Assembly (NCBI RefSeq): GCF_021277265.1
Contig: NZ_JAJSOH010000024.1
Location: 47,049 to 111,048 of the forward strand
DNA from: Kineosporia rhizophila
GTDB lineage: Bacteria > Actinomycetota > Actinomycetes > Actinomycetales > Kineosporiaceae
Reading direction: 5' to 3'
Length of the DNA: 64,000 nt
The position numbers were made by a program, and so were the translations under genes. Shown piece by piece: positions 1-8,220 of the stretch (its first letter is position 1; each line of letters starts with the position of its first letter). The notes under the pieces were generated by a model. The model saw only the letters and a list, made by a program, of their open reading frames with translations. It ran no database searches and was not told the DNA's origin.

Positions 1-40
1 GGGTTGACTGCATCGCAGATCGTCAACCATAGTTGACCCC
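1..40 (+). promoter_or_regulatory. Promoter/operator ahead of the HTH-ClpN pair
   Basis: A TTGACT -35-like hexamer (4-9) is followed after 18 nt by a CATAGT -10-like hexamer (28-33). Transcription would then begin at about base 40-41, the first base of the start codon, so the mRNA may be leaderless. Three GTTGAC half-sites overlap this promoter: GTTGAC at 3-8, GTCAAC at 22-27 and GTTGAC at 32-37. The last two form a 6-bp dyad with a 4-nt spacer across the -10 box. Autoregulation by the downstream HTH protein is inference. Confidence 0.5.
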
Positions 41-259
41 ATGAGCGAACCCGCGCCGGAAGCCCTGGTCACTCGCGGTACGGACGCCGACCCGGCGGTC
101 GGGCTGCGTGCCGTCGCGGCTCTGCGCCGCCTGTCCGAGCAACTGGAGAACCTGCAGGTCGAGCAGGCCCGCCGGCTCGGCTGGTCGTGGGCCGACATCG
201 CCGAATGCCTCGGTGTGACCAAGCAGGCCGTCCACAAGAAGCACTCCCGCCGGATCTGA
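41..259 (+). CDS. Small helix-turn-helix protein
   Basis: A 72-residue protein with a predicted helix-turn-helix in its C-terminal half (WSWADIAECLGVTKQAVHKK, about residues 48-67). It is basic at the end (KKHSRRI) and leads with an acidic/Ala-rich helix. It probably binds DNA. The next gene encodes a ClpN-only protein 18 nt downstream, and this HTH/ClpN pairing recurs in actinobacteria, so the two are likely co-transcribed. The start is the ATG at 41, which would lie at the transcription start of the promoter at 1-40. The target is unknown; the dyad in its own promoter is the obvious candidate. Confidence 0.75.
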   Translation: MSEPAPEALVTRGTDADPAVGLRAVAALRRLSEQLENLQVEQARRLGWSWADIAECLGVTKQAVHKKHSRRI

Positions 260-277
260 GACTCTGAGGAGAAACTC

Positions 278-838
278 GTGTTCGAACGCTTCACACAAGC
301 CGCCCGAGCCTCGGTCATCGCCGCCCAGGACGAAGCCCGCACCCTGGAGCACGGCCACGTCGGTGCCGAGCACGTCCTGCTCGGCATCCTCGCCACCCCG
401 TCGGTGGGGGAACGGATCCTGACCCGCAGCGGCGCCGACCTGACCGTGCTTCGCGACTTCGTCGCCCAGAAGAACGCGCCCGGCGATGCCGAGGCCCTGA
501 AGTCCCTCGGCATCGACCTGGACGAGGTCCGCCGCCGGGCCGAGGCGTTGTTCGGGGCGGGCGCGCTGGACCGGAAGCCGCGTCGCCGCCGGCTCTTCGG
601 GCTCCCCCTGCCCTCCTCGCACATCCCGTTCCAGCGCAGCGGGAAGCGGGTCCTCGAGGACTCCCTGAAGATCGCTCTTTCACTGCGGCACAACTACATC
701 GGTACCGAACACATCCTGCTGGCCATCCTCGGCCGCCCCGAGAGCACCGCGGTCGCTGTGCTGCGAGCGGCCGGTGTCGCGCTGGACCAGGAGACGGCCA
801 CGGAACTCGTGCTCACCGAGATCCGGCGAAGCGCCTGA
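278..838 (+). CDS. Clp N-terminal domain protein (no ATPase)
   Basis: 186 residues carrying two Clp_N helical repeats: FERFTQAARASVIAAQDEA near the N-terminus (about 2-70) and a second beginning around VLEDSLKIALSLRHNYIGT (about 125-180). Both include the GxEHxLLxIL signature. No Walker motif or AAA+ module follows, so it is a free-standing adaptor-like copy of the ClpC/ClpA N-domain. It could bind substrates or modulate a ClpC ATPase, but that is inference. The GTG start at 278 follows GAGGAGAAA. It is downstream of the HTH gene in the same transcription unit and ends before the terminator at 909-944. Confidence 0.8.
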   Translation: MFERFTQAARASVIAAQDEARTLEHGHVGAEHVLLGILATPSVGERILTRSGADLTVLRDFVAQKNAPGDAEALKSLGIDLDEVRRRAEALFGAGALDRKPRRRRLFGLPLPSSHIPFQRSGKRVLEDSLKIALSLRHNYIGTEHILLAILGRPESTAVAVLRAAGVALDQETATELVLTEIRRSA

Positions 839-908
839 CCCGCCCGGAACGAACCGCAACGTTCCGGACCGCAGGCCCACAAACGTCTTCAATCGGTTCT
901 TGAAAACA

Positions 909-944
909 CGAAAGCCCGGCCTCCCGAAGGGGGCCGGGCTTTCG
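909..944. terminator. Bidirectional intrinsic terminator
   Basis: A 16-bp GC-rich stem (13 perfect pairs 909-921/932-944 plus three inner pairs) closes a CGAA loop. On the minus strand it is followed by TGTTTTC, as expected for termination of rpsT. The same hairpin would end the HTH-ClpN transcript on the plus strand. Confidence 0.85.
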
Positions 945-956
945 TTCAGGCAGAGA

Positions 957-1223
957 TCAGGCAGCCAGCTTGGCGACGGCCTGGGCCAGCGCCGACTTGC
1001 GGTTGGCGGCCTGGTTCTTGTGGATGACGCCCTTGCTCGCGGCCTTGTCCAGCTGCTTGGAGGCGCTGATCAGGGCGGCCTTCGCAGCCTCGACGTCACC
1101 GGAGGTCACGGCCTCGCGGGTCTTGCGGACGGCGGTGCGGAGCTGGGAGTTCACGGCCTTGTTGCGCAGACGGCGCTTCTCGTTGGTGAGGTTGCGCTTC
1201 ATCTGGGACTTGATGTTTGCCAC
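957..1223 (-). CDS. rpsT: 30S ribosomal protein S20
   Basis: 88 residues starting MANIKSQMKRN, the standard N-terminus of bacterial S20, with the typical helical, Lys/Ala-rich body and the C-terminal segment GVIHKNQAANRKSAL. It binds 16S rRNA as an early assembly protein. The start is GTG at 1223. It is a single gene, divergent from lepA, and followed by a strong hairpin terminator. Next to lepA it is in its usual actinobacterial place. Confidence 0.97.
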   Translation of the reverse strand: MANIKSQMKRNLTNEKRRLRNKAVNSQLRTAVRKTREAVTSGDVEAAKAALISASKQLDKAASKGVIHKNQAANRKSALAQAVAKLAA

Positions 1224-1437
1224 TTGATCTTCTCTCGCGATCGTCTAAGTCTGGTCAACGGTCTGTAGGCACACCGGCAGCGCACTAGGTCAATGCGCAG
1301 ACCTACCAGGCTACCAGCGATCCCGGAACGCCCGAACCAGCAGGCAGATGGGGGACGATGCGCGGATCCGGCCGGGGACATGGGACCATGGAGAGTCCGA
1401 GCAGTCCGTCGAGCCACACGATCGAGGTAGCGCAGCA

Positions 1438-3291
1438 GTGTCTCCGATGGCCCACACGGCGCCCGAGCCGTCCGCCACCGCTCCGGAACTCATCCGGAAC
1501 TTCAGCATCATCGCCCACATCGACCACGGTAAGTCGACCCTGGCCGACCGGATGCTGCAGCTCACCGGCGTCGTCGAGGCCCGGCAGATGCGCGCGCAGT
1601 ACCTCGACCGGATGGACATCGAGCGCGAGCGCGGCATCACGATCAAGTCCCAGGCCGTCCGTATGCCCTGGGAGGAGGACGGTGTCTCCTACGCGCTGAA
1701 CATGATCGACACGCCCGGTCACGTCGACTTCACCTACGAGGTCTCCCGGTCGCTGGCCGCCTGCGAGGGCGCCGTGCTGCTGGTCGACGCGGCCCAGGGG
1801 ATCGAGGCGCAGACCCTGGCCAACCTGTACCTGGCGATGGAGAACGACCTCACCATCATCCCGGTGCTGAACAAGATCGACCTGCCCGCGGCCCAGCCCG
1901 AGAAGTACGCCGAGGAGCTGGCCAAGCTCATCGGCTGCGAGCCGGAGGACTGCCTGAAGGTCTCCGGTAAGACCGGGGTCGGCGTGGACGCGCTGCTGGC
2001 CCAGATCGTGCGGCAGGTCCCGGCCCCGGTCGGCGACCCGGACGCCCCGGCCCGGGCGATGATCTTCGACTCGGTGTACGACACCTACCGCGGCGTCGTC
2101 ACCTACGTCCGGGTGATCGACGGCAAGCTGCACCCGCGTGAGCGGATCGCGCTGATGTCCACCAAGACCACCCACGAGCTCCTCGAGATCGGCGTCAGCT
2201 CCCCGGAGCCGACGCCGACCCGGGGCCTGGGCGTGGGGGAGGTGGGCTACCTGATCACCGGCGTGAAGGACGTGCGTCAGTCGAAGGTCGGCGACACCGT
2301 CACCAACAACGCCAAGCCGGCCAGCGAGGCGCTCGAGGGGTACCGCGAGCCGCTGCCGATGGTGTTCTCCGGTCTGTTCCCGATCGACGGCTCCGACTAC
2401 GGCCCGCTGCGTGAGGCGCTGGACAAGCTCAAGCTGAGCGACGCCGCGCTGGTCTACGAGCCGGAGTCGTCGGTGGCCCTGGGCTTCGGGTTCCGCTGCG
2501 GCTTCCTCGGCCTGCTGCACCTGGAGATCGTCCGGGAGCGGCTGGAGCGCGAGTTCGGGCTGGACCTGATCTCCACCGCCCCCAACGTCATCTACCAGGT
2601 GACGATGGAGGACGGCTCGGAGATCACGGTGACCAACCCGTCCGAGTTCCCCGGCGGCAAGGTCAACGAGGTGCGCGAGCCGATCGTGCGGGCCACCATG
2701 CTGGCGCCGGCCGAGTACATCGGCTCGATCATGGAGCTGTGCCAGGAACGGCGCGGCTCGCTGCGCGGCATGGACTACCTGTCGGAAGACCGGGTGGAGA
2801 TGCGGTACACGCTGCCGCTCGCCGAGATCGTGTTCGACTTCTTCGACCAGCTGAAGTCCCGCACCAAGGGCTACGCCTCGCTCGACTACGACACCGACGG
2901 CGAGCAGGTGGCCAAGCTGGTCAAGGTCGACATCCTGCTGCAGGGCGAGCCGGTCGACGCGTTCAGCACCATCGTGCACGCCGACAAGGCCTACTCCTAC
3001 GGCGTGATGATGACCGGCAAGCTGCGCAAGCTGATCCCGCGCCAGCAGTTCGAGGTGCCGATCCAGGCCGCGATCGGGGCCCGGATCATCGCCCGCGAGA
3101 ACATCAGCGCGATCCGGAAGGACGTGCTGGCCAAGTGCTACGGCGGTGACATCAGCCGCAAGCGCAAGCTGCTGGAGAAGCAGAAGGAAGGCAAGAAGCG
3201 GATGAAGATGGTCGGCCGGGTGGAGGTTCCGCAGGAGGCCTTCATCGCCGCGCTGTCCAGCGACGCTCCGACCGGAGACCGTAAGAAGTAG
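1438..3291 (+). CDS. lepA: Elongation factor 4 (LepA), ribosomal back-translocase
   Basis: About 617 residues with the full EF4 layout. The G domain has P-loop AHIDHGKST (near residue 26), DTPGH and NKID, then EF-G-like domains, then the LepA C-terminal domain ending in SRKRKLLEKQKEGKKRMK. It is a GTPase that acts on stalled or mis-translocated ribosomes. The reading frame is open from 1348, but I place the start at GTG 1438 because GAGG lies about 10 nt upstream; ATG 1447 (MAHTAPEP) is a close alternative. MOSC and hemW follow within 11 and 3 nt, suggesting one operon. Confidence 0.96.
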   Translation: MSPMAHTAPEPSATAPELIRNFSIIAHIDHGKSTLADRMLQLTGVVEARQMRAQYLDRMDIERERGITIKSQAVRMPWEEDGVSYALNMIDTPGHVDFTYEVSRSLAACEGAVLLVDAAQGIEAQTLANLYLAMENDLTIIPVLNKIDLPAAQPEKYAEELAKLIGCEPEDCLKVSGKTGVGVDALLAQIVRQVPAPVGDPDAPARAMIFDSVYDTYRGVVTYVRVIDGKLHPRERIALMSTKTTHELLEIGVSSPEPTPTRGLGVGEVGYLITGVKDVRQSKVGDTVTNNAKPASEALEGYREPLPMVFSGLFPIDGSDYGPLREALDKLKLSDAALVYEPESSVALGFGFRCGFLGLLHLEIVRERLEREFGLDLISTAPNVIYQVTMEDGSEITVTNPSEFPGGKVNEVREPIVRATMLAPAEYIGSIMELCQERRGSLRGMDYLSEDRVEMRYTLPLAEIVFDFFDQLKSRTKGYASLDYDTDGEQVAKLVKVDILLQGEPVDAFSTIVHADKAYSYGVMMTGKLRKLIPRQQFEVPIQAAIGARIIARENISAIRKDVLAKCYGGDISRKRKLLEKQKEGKKRMKMVGRVEVPQEAFIAALSSDAPTGDRKK

Positions 3292-3301
3292 CGGTCGGCG
3301 G

Positions 3302-3973
3302 ATGGATTCCGATCACGACGGTGCCGGGGGCCGGGTCAGCGCAGTCTCGGTGGTGTACGAGCTGCGCGACCTGCCCTGGAACAAGGCGGTGAAGCAGACG
3401 GCCATCGACAAACGTCCGGTGGCCGGCCCGGTCGAGGTCGGTCCGCTCGGGCTGGTGGGAGACACCCAGGTCGACCGCCGGCACCACGGCGGGCCGGGTA
3501 AGGCGGTCTACGCCTATGCCGACGAGGACGTCGCCTGGTGGGAGGCCGAGCTGGACCGGGAGATCAAGCCCGGTCTGTTCGGTGAGAACCTGCGCACCCA
3601 CGGCATCGACGTGACCGGCGCCGAGATCGGCGAGCGTTGGTCGATCGGCGAGGACGTGGTGGTCGAGGTGACGATGCCGCGCACCCCCTGCCGTACTTTC
3701 GCAGAACGTATGGACGAGCGGGGCTGGGTCCGGCGCTTCAGTGTCGCCAACCGTCCGGGTGCGTACCTGAAAGTGCTTCAGACCGGTGCAGTCTCGGCGG
3801 GTGACGAGGTGCGGGTGCTGTTCCGGCCGGAGCACGGGATCGTGGTGGGCGATTTTCTCACCGGGGCCGATCCGGCGCGGATGGGCACGCTCATCGATGC
3901 ATTCGCGGCGCTCGGGCTGGAACTGGATCCGGCCATCCGTCGGGTGGCCCAACGAGCAATCAGACGAGGTTGA
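3302..3973 (+). CDS. MOSC domain protein (YiiM-like)
   Basis: 223 residues. The segment RHHGGPGKAVYAYADEDVAW and the later MPRTPCRTFAER, containing the conserved MOSC cysteine, identify a MOSC (molybdenum cofactor sulfurase C-terminal) domain of the stand-alone YiiM type. Such proteins are thought to handle sulfur or Moco-linked reactions, with YiiM contributing to detoxification of N-hydroxylated bases. The substrate here is unknown. The C-terminal 60 residues match the YiiM helical extension. It lies between lepA and hemW with very short gaps. Confidence 0.85.
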   Translation: MDSDHDGAGGRVSAVSVVYELRDLPWNKAVKQTAIDKRPVAGPVEVGPLGLVGDTQVDRRHHGGPGKAVYAYADEDVAWWEAELDREIKPGLFGENLRTHGIDVTGAEIGERWSIGEDVVVEVTMPRTPCRTFAERMDERGWVRRFSVANRPGAYLKVLQTGAVSAGDEVRVLFRPEHGIVVGDFLTGADPARMGTLIDAFAALGLELDPAIRRVAQRAIRRG

Positions 3974-3976
3974 GCA

Positions 3977-5209
3977 ATGGCCGGTCCCCCTCCCGACGGT
4001 GAGCCCGCTCCGCTCGACGGTGCCCTCCCCGCCTCGGCCGCGGTCGGTGCTGCAGAGCGAGCTTTCGGGGTCTACCTGCACGTGCCGTTCTGTGCGGTGC
4101 GCTGCGGTTACTGCGATTTCAACACCTACACCGCGAAAGAGCTGGGCGGTGGGGCAAGTCAGGCTGCGTACGCCGGAACCGCTGTACAAGAGCTCTCGTT
4201 CGCTTCCTCGGTGCTTTCCCGGGCCGGGGTAGCCGAGCGACCGGTCTCCACCGTGTTCGTCGGCGGGGGTACGCCTACTCTCCTGCCGGCCAGTGATCTG
4301 GCGTTGCTGATCTCTGGGGTACGCGACAACTTCGGGCTGGTGCCGGGCGCCGAGGTCACCGTGGAGGCGAATCCAGACTCCGTAACGCCCGATTCGCTGG
4401 CAGCGCTGGCTCAGGCCGGGGTAACGCGGGTCTCGTTCGGCATGCAGTCACAGGTGCGCCACGTGCTGGCCGTGCTCGACCGTACGCACGATCCCAAACG
4501 CATTCCGGATGTCGTGCGCTGGGCCCGGGATGTGGGGCTGTCGGTCAGTCTGGACCTGATCTACGGCACGCCGGGCGAGAGCCTGAGCGACTGGCGGGCG
4601 AGCCTGGAGGCGGCGCTGGCCTGCGAGCCGGACCATCTTTCGGCCTACGCCCTGGTGGTCGAAGCCGGCACGCGGCTGGCGGCCCGGGTGCGGCGCGGTG
4701 AGGTGAAGGCGCCGGATGACGACGACGAGGCCGACAAGTACGAGCTGGCCGACGAGCTGATCTCGGCCGCCGGGCTGACCTGGTACGAGGTGAGCAACTG
4801 GGCGCGTACCCCGGCCGATGCCTGCCAGCACAACCTGGCTTACTGGCGGGGAGACGACTGGTGGGGTGTCGGTCCTGGCGCGCATTCCCACGTCGGGGGA
4901 GTGCGTTGGTGGAACGTGCGGCACCCCACTGCTTACGCGGCGCGGATCGAGGCAGGGGAGAGTCCGGCCCAGGGGCGTGAGGTGCTCGACGCACAGGCCC
5001 GCCAGCTGGAAGAAGTGCTGCTGCGCTCCCGCCTGCGCGAAGGGCTTCCCCTGAAAGAAGCTGGGCTGCACGGAGACCCGGGCATCGTTCTGGCCGAGGT
5101 GCTGGCCGACGGGCTGGTCGAACCGGAACCGGCCGGCCAGGGCACCGTGGTGCTGACCCGGCGGGGGCGGTTGCTGGCCGACGCTGTGGTGCGGGCTCTG
5201 CTTCCCTGA
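3977..5209 (+). CDS. hemW: Radical SAM heme chaperone HemW
   Basis: 410 residues. The radical SAM motif is Cys39-x3-Cys43-x2-Cys46 (FCAVRCGYCDF), the 4Fe-4S/SAM site. The GGGTPTLL segment and, decisively, the HNLAYW motif follow; HNxxYW separates HemW heme chaperones from the coproporphyrinogen dehydrogenase HemN. It is expected to bind heme and deliver it to acceptor proteins in the cytoplasm or at the membrane. Start ATG 3977, 3 nt after the MOSC stop. The long hairpin at 5218-5268 ends the transcript. Confidence 0.93.
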   Translation: MAGPPPDGEPAPLDGALPASAAVGAAERAFGVYLHVPFCAVRCGYCDFNTYTAKELGGGASQAAYAGTAVQELSFASSVLSRAGVAERPVSTVFVGGGTPTLLPASDLALLISGVRDNFGLVPGAEVTVEANPDSVTPDSLAALAQAGVTRVSFGMQSQVRHVLAVLDRTHDPKRIPDVVRWARDVGLSVSLDLIYGTPGESLSDWRASLEAALACEPDHLSAYALVVEAGTRLAARVRRGEVKAPDDDDEADKYELADELISAAGLTWYEVSNWARTPADACQHNLAYWRGDDWWGVGPGAHSHVGGVRWWNVRHPTAYAARIEAGESPAQGREVLDAQARQLEEVLLRSRLREGLPLKEAGLHGDPGIVLAEVLADGLVEPEPAGQGTVVLTRRGRLLADAVVRALLP

Positions 5210-5217
5210 ACTGATTT

Positions 5218-5268
5218 CCAACTAAGGACGCCTGTGAGCCTCTGCCGCTCACAGGCGTCCTTAGTTGG
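5218..5268. terminator. Perfect 22-bp hairpin between convergent genes
   Basis: Bases 5218-5239 and 5247-5268 are exact reverse complements, with a 7-nt loop (CTCTGCC). The element sits between hemW (plus) and the DUF4870 gene (minus), with TTAGTTGGTT on one side and AGTTGGAAAT on the other. A bidirectional terminator is the simplest reading. Confidence 0.85.
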
Positions 5269-5272
5269 TTGG

Positions 5273-5941
5273 TCAGCTCACGAAACGGCGGGTGAACGGG
5301 TACCGGTAGCGATCACCGCGCAACGCCGCCACGGCGCCGATGACGGCGAACACGGCCGAGACTGCCCAGACCAGCGTGGTGAAGCCGCCGAGGACGGGCA
5401 GGCGGTCGATCAGCGAGGCCAGGACGTAGGCGATCAGGATGCAGATCTGGAAGTTGATCGCCTCCAGGGCCTGCTCCTTGATGTACGGGCTGCGGTCCTT
5501 GTACACGGCGTAGATCGCGACCGCCGGAATCAGCGGCACGACCGGGATCCAGGCCAGCAGGCCGCCGGCGTGGGCCCCGGCCGCCCACTGGTTCGTCTCT
5601 TTCTGGGTGAGCGAGCCGGCCGGCGGACTGGTCACCGGAGGCTGGCTCGGCGGGTTCCAGGTGGACTGAGGCTGGGGCGAGGGCTGAGGCGAGGGCTGGG
5701 GCGAGGGCTGGGGCGAGGGCTGAGGCGAGGGCTGGGGCGAGGGCTGGGACTGCTCAGGCTCCGGGGGCGGCGTGCTGCGGTAGCGCCCCTGCAGGAAGTC
5801 GTCGTCGGGCGAGGGGTTCTGCTCGTACTGCCGGGCCTGCTGCGCCCACGGGTTCTGCCCGCCCATGCTCGAGGGCCGGTCGAGATCTTCCTGACCAGGG
5901 ATGATCGATGTGTACTGCGTCGGCTCGTTCTCCTGGCTCAT
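5273..5941 (-). CDS. DUF4870 membrane protein with Pro-rich N-terminus
   Basis: About 222 residues. The C-terminal half is a DUF4870 domain: WAAGAHAGGLLAWIPVVP, then KDRSPYIKEQALEAINFQ, with three or four membrane helices. The N-terminal cytoplasmic part is hydrophilic and contains six near-perfect QPSP tetrapeptides. I chose the ATG at 5941 (MSQENEPTQ) because GGGGAAGGGG lies just upstream; a longer in-frame start exists at 5974. The function of DUF4870 proteins is not established. It is convergent with hemW. Confidence 0.85.
   Translation of the reverse strand: MSQENEPTQYTSIIPGQEDLDRPSSMGGQNPWAQQARQYEQNPSPDDDFLQGRYRSTPPPEPEQSQPSPQPSPQPSPQPSPQPSPQPSPQPQSTWNPPSQPPVTSPPAGSLTQKETNQWAAGAHAGGLLAWIPVVPLIPAVAIYAVYKDRSPYIKEQALEAINFQICILIAYVLASLIDRLPVLGGFTTLVWAVSAVFAVIGAVAALRGDRYRYPFTRRFVS
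5669..5748. repeat. 12-bp tandem repeat coding for QPSP
   Basis: Around six to seven copies of GGCGAGGGCTGG/A (plus strand) encode Gln-Pro-Ser-Pro in the minus-strand DUF4870 protein. Copies differ only at synonymous positions. The repeat length keeps the reading frame, so copy number could vary without breaking the gene. Confidence 0.85.
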
Positions 5942-5996
5942 GGCCGGCCCCTTCCCCTGTCGACACGGCTGCACAGATTGAACGTCTCAGCCCTGC

Positions 5997-6938
5997 TCAA
6001 CGATCCTGCTCGTCGGCGGTCACGAAGTCGATCAGTTCCTCGACCCGGCCGAGCAGGTCCGGCTCCAGGTCGGCGAAGCTGTTCACCGAGGCCAGGATGC
6101 GCTGCCAGCCCTCGGCCACGTCGGCCTGGTCGGCGTGCGGCCAGCCCAGCGCCTGCAGCACGCCCTCCTTCCAGGGCCGGCCGCGGGGGATCACCGGCCA
6201 GGCGGGGATGCCCAGGCACTTCGGCCGGACCGCCTGCCACACGTCGACGAACGGGTGCCCGACCACCAGCACGTGCTCACGCGCTCCGGCCACCCGGGTC
6301 ACCGCGGCCGCCTCGTGCCACTCCTTGCTGCCGGCCACCAGGTGGTCGACCAGGATCCCGAGCCGCCGGCCCGGTCCGGGCCCGAAGTCCGCGACCGCCG
6401 CGGCCAGGTCGTCGACCCCGTGCAGCGGCACCACCACCACGCCCTCGACCCGCAGGTCGTGGCCCCAGATCTTCTCCACCAGCTCGGCGTCGTGCTTGCC
6501 CTCGACCAGGATCCGCGAGGCCCGCGCCACCCGGGCCCGGTGGTCGGTCACCGCCACCGATCCCGAGGCGCTGCGCAGGTTCACCGGCCGGACCGGACCG
6601 GTGGCAGCAGTTGAACCACCGACCCGTGGCGGAACCAGTTGCACCGCCACTCCGTCCACCCAGAAGCCCGGGCCGAGGGGGAAGGAACGGGTGCGGCCCT
6701 TCCGGTCCTCCAGCACGACCAGGTGCATGCCGCCGCTCTTCTCGGTGCGCACCACAGCCCCGACGAACCCTGTCTCGACGTCCTCCACCACCAGCCCGGG
6801 CTCGGCCGGCTCCGTCCTGAGCTGCGGTTTCTGGCGCGCACGGGCGAGCACGTCGCCAGCGTAACGATCGCCCGGAGGCGCTCCCGCGCCCTGTGGGCCA
6901 CGTGCCGAACCGGGCATCCTGGGCAGACTGGGAACCAT
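5997..6938 (-). CDS. DUF3097 family protein
   Basis: About 313 residues from ATG 6938 (MVPSLPRMPG). The region RYAGDVLARARQK and the central segment ILVEGKHDAELVEKIWG followed by LGILVDHLVAGSKE are characteristic of the actinobacterial DUF3097 family. The EGKHD...VDHLV pair resembles the Glu and Asp motifs of TOPRIM folds, which would suggest nucleic-acid work, but that is inference. It is separated from hrcA by a divergent promoter region. In-frame starts upstream reach 7145 but would read through the CIRCE operator and into hrcA, so I reject them. Confidence 0.8.
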   Translation of the reverse strand: MVPSLPRMPGSARGPQGAGAPPGDRYAGDVLARARQKPQLRTEPAEPGLVVEDVETGFVGAVVRTEKSGGMHLVVLEDRKGRTRSFPLGPGFWVDGVAVQLVPPRVGGSTAATGPVRPVNLRSASGSVAVTDHRARVARASRILVEGKHDAELVEKIWGHDLRVEGVVVVPLHGVDDLAAAVADFGPGPGRRLGILVDHLVAGSKEWHEAAAVTRVAGAREHVLVVGHPFVDVWQAVRPKCLGIPAWPVIPRGRPWKEGVLQALGWPHADQADVAEGWQRILASVNSFADLEPDLLGRVEELIDFVTADEQDR

Positions 6939-7017
6939 GGCGCGACCGTAGCCAGCGTCCGCCGAGAGACCTAGCCGACCCGCCGGGGACACACATCGGT
7001 GCCCGGAGGGCCGTAAA

Positions 7018-7044
7018 CTGGCACTCCGGCGGCGTGAGTGCCAG
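7018..7044. promoter_or_regulatory. CIRCE operator (HrcA binding site)
   Basis: CTGGCACTC (7018-7026), a 9-nt spacer and GAGTGCCAG (7036-7044) form a perfect 9-bp inverted repeat. This matches the CIRCE layout (TTAGCACTC-N9-GAGTGCTAA) with the core GCACTC/GAGTGC intact. It lies 63 nt upstream of hrcA, so HrcA probably represses its own operon, with relief at heat shock. Confidence 0.93.
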
Positions 7045-7107
7045 GGTCTTCCGATCACCCGGAGACCCGGCGCAACGCCATGGATCGTGACTGAGACGTG
7101 GGGTGGC

Positions 7108-8127
7108 ATGAGCGAGGAACGCAAGCTCGCCGTGCTGCGCGCCATCGTCGAGGACTACGTGGAGACGCGGGAGCCGGTCGGCTCGCGCGCCCTGGTGGAA
7201 CGGCACTCGCTGGGGGTGTCGCCGGCCACCATCCGCAACGACATGGCCGCGCTGGAGGACGAGGGGTACATCGCCCAGCCGCACACCAGCGCCGGGCGGG
7301 TGCCCACCGACAAGGGCTACCGGATGTTCGTCGACCGGCTCAGCGGGGTCAAGCCGCTGTCGCAGGCCGAGAAGCGGGCGATCCAGACGCTCCTCGACGG
7401 CGCCGTCGACCTGGACGACGTGGTGACCCGCACCACCCGCCTGCTGGCCCAGCTGACCCGCCAGGTCGCGGTGGTGCAGTACCCGTCGCTGAGCCGCTCC
7501 ACGGTGCGTCACGTCGAGCTGGTGGCCCTGGAGGGCAACCGGCTGCTGGTCATCCTGATCACCAACACCGGCCGGGTCGAGCAGCGGATGGTGCCGCAGG
7601 CCGGCGAGGTCTCCGAGGCCACCCTGTCGAGCCTGCGCAGCCGGCTCAACCAGGCCGTCGCCGGCCGCCGCCTGACCGAGGTCAGCGACCTGGTCGCGGC
7701 CCTGCCCGAGATGTTCGCGCCGGACGAGACGGCCCTGGTCAGGGCCGTGATCGAGGCCCTCGAGGACTCGCTCGACATCGAGCGCGAAGAGCGCATCGTG
7801 CTGGCCGGCACGGCCAACCTGGCGCGCTCGGGCACCGACTTCGTGCAGACCATCGGCCCGGTCCTGGAGGCCATCGAGGAGCACGTCGTGCTGCTCAAGC
7901 TGCTCACCGAGATGGCCGACGGCGCCGGTGGCGTGGGCGTGCTGATCGGCCGCGAGACCGCGCACATCGGGCTGATGGAAGCTTCGGTGGTCTCCAGCGG
8001 TTACGCCTCGCAGGGGGAGGTCGTGGCGCGCCTGGGCGTGCTCGGCCCGACCCGGATGGACTACCCCAACACGATGGCGGCCGTGCGCGCGGTGGCCCGC
8101 TACGTCTCCCGGATCCTGGCATCGTGA
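7108..8127 (+). CDS. hrcA: Heat-inducible transcriptional repressor HrcA
   Basis: About 339 residues starting MSEERKLAVLRAIVEDYV. The winged-helix N-terminus includes the signature SPATIRNDMAALEDEGYI and then QPHTSAGRVPTDKGYR, followed by the GAF-like HrcA domain. It represses chaperone genes through CIRCE, which is present just upstream. ATG 7108 is preferred because of the GGGGTGG upstream; GTG 7087 is in frame but lacks a ribosome site. dnaJ follows after about 90 nt. Confidence 0.97.
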   Translation: MSEERKLAVLRAIVEDYVETREPVGSRALVERHSLGVSPATIRNDMAALEDEGYIAQPHTSAGRVPTDKGYRMFVDRLSGVKPLSQAEKRAIQTLLDGAVDLDDVVTRTTRLLAQLTRQVAVVQYPSLSRSTVRHVELVALEGNRLLVILITNTGRVEQRMVPQAGEVSEATLSSLRSRLNQAVAGRRLTEVSDLVAALPEMFAPDETALVRAVIEALEDSLDIEREERIVLAGTANLARSGTDFVQTIGPVLEAIEEHVVLLKLLTEMADGAGGVGVLIGRETAHIGLMEASVVSSGYASQGEVVARLGVLGPTRMDYPNTMAAVRAVARYVSRILAS

Positions 8128-8220
8128 CCCATGCTGGGAGCCGGGCCGGCCCGACCCGCCGCGAATCCTGAAACCTGACCGCACCCTTCATTGCACCGAC
8201 CTGGAGAGAACATCACCGCC

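Noticed and set aside
5218..5268. The 22-bp perfect inverted repeat as the end of an insertion sequence
   Set aside because: The two arms are only 7 nt apart and lie between convergent genes, so a terminator fits. No transposase is present.
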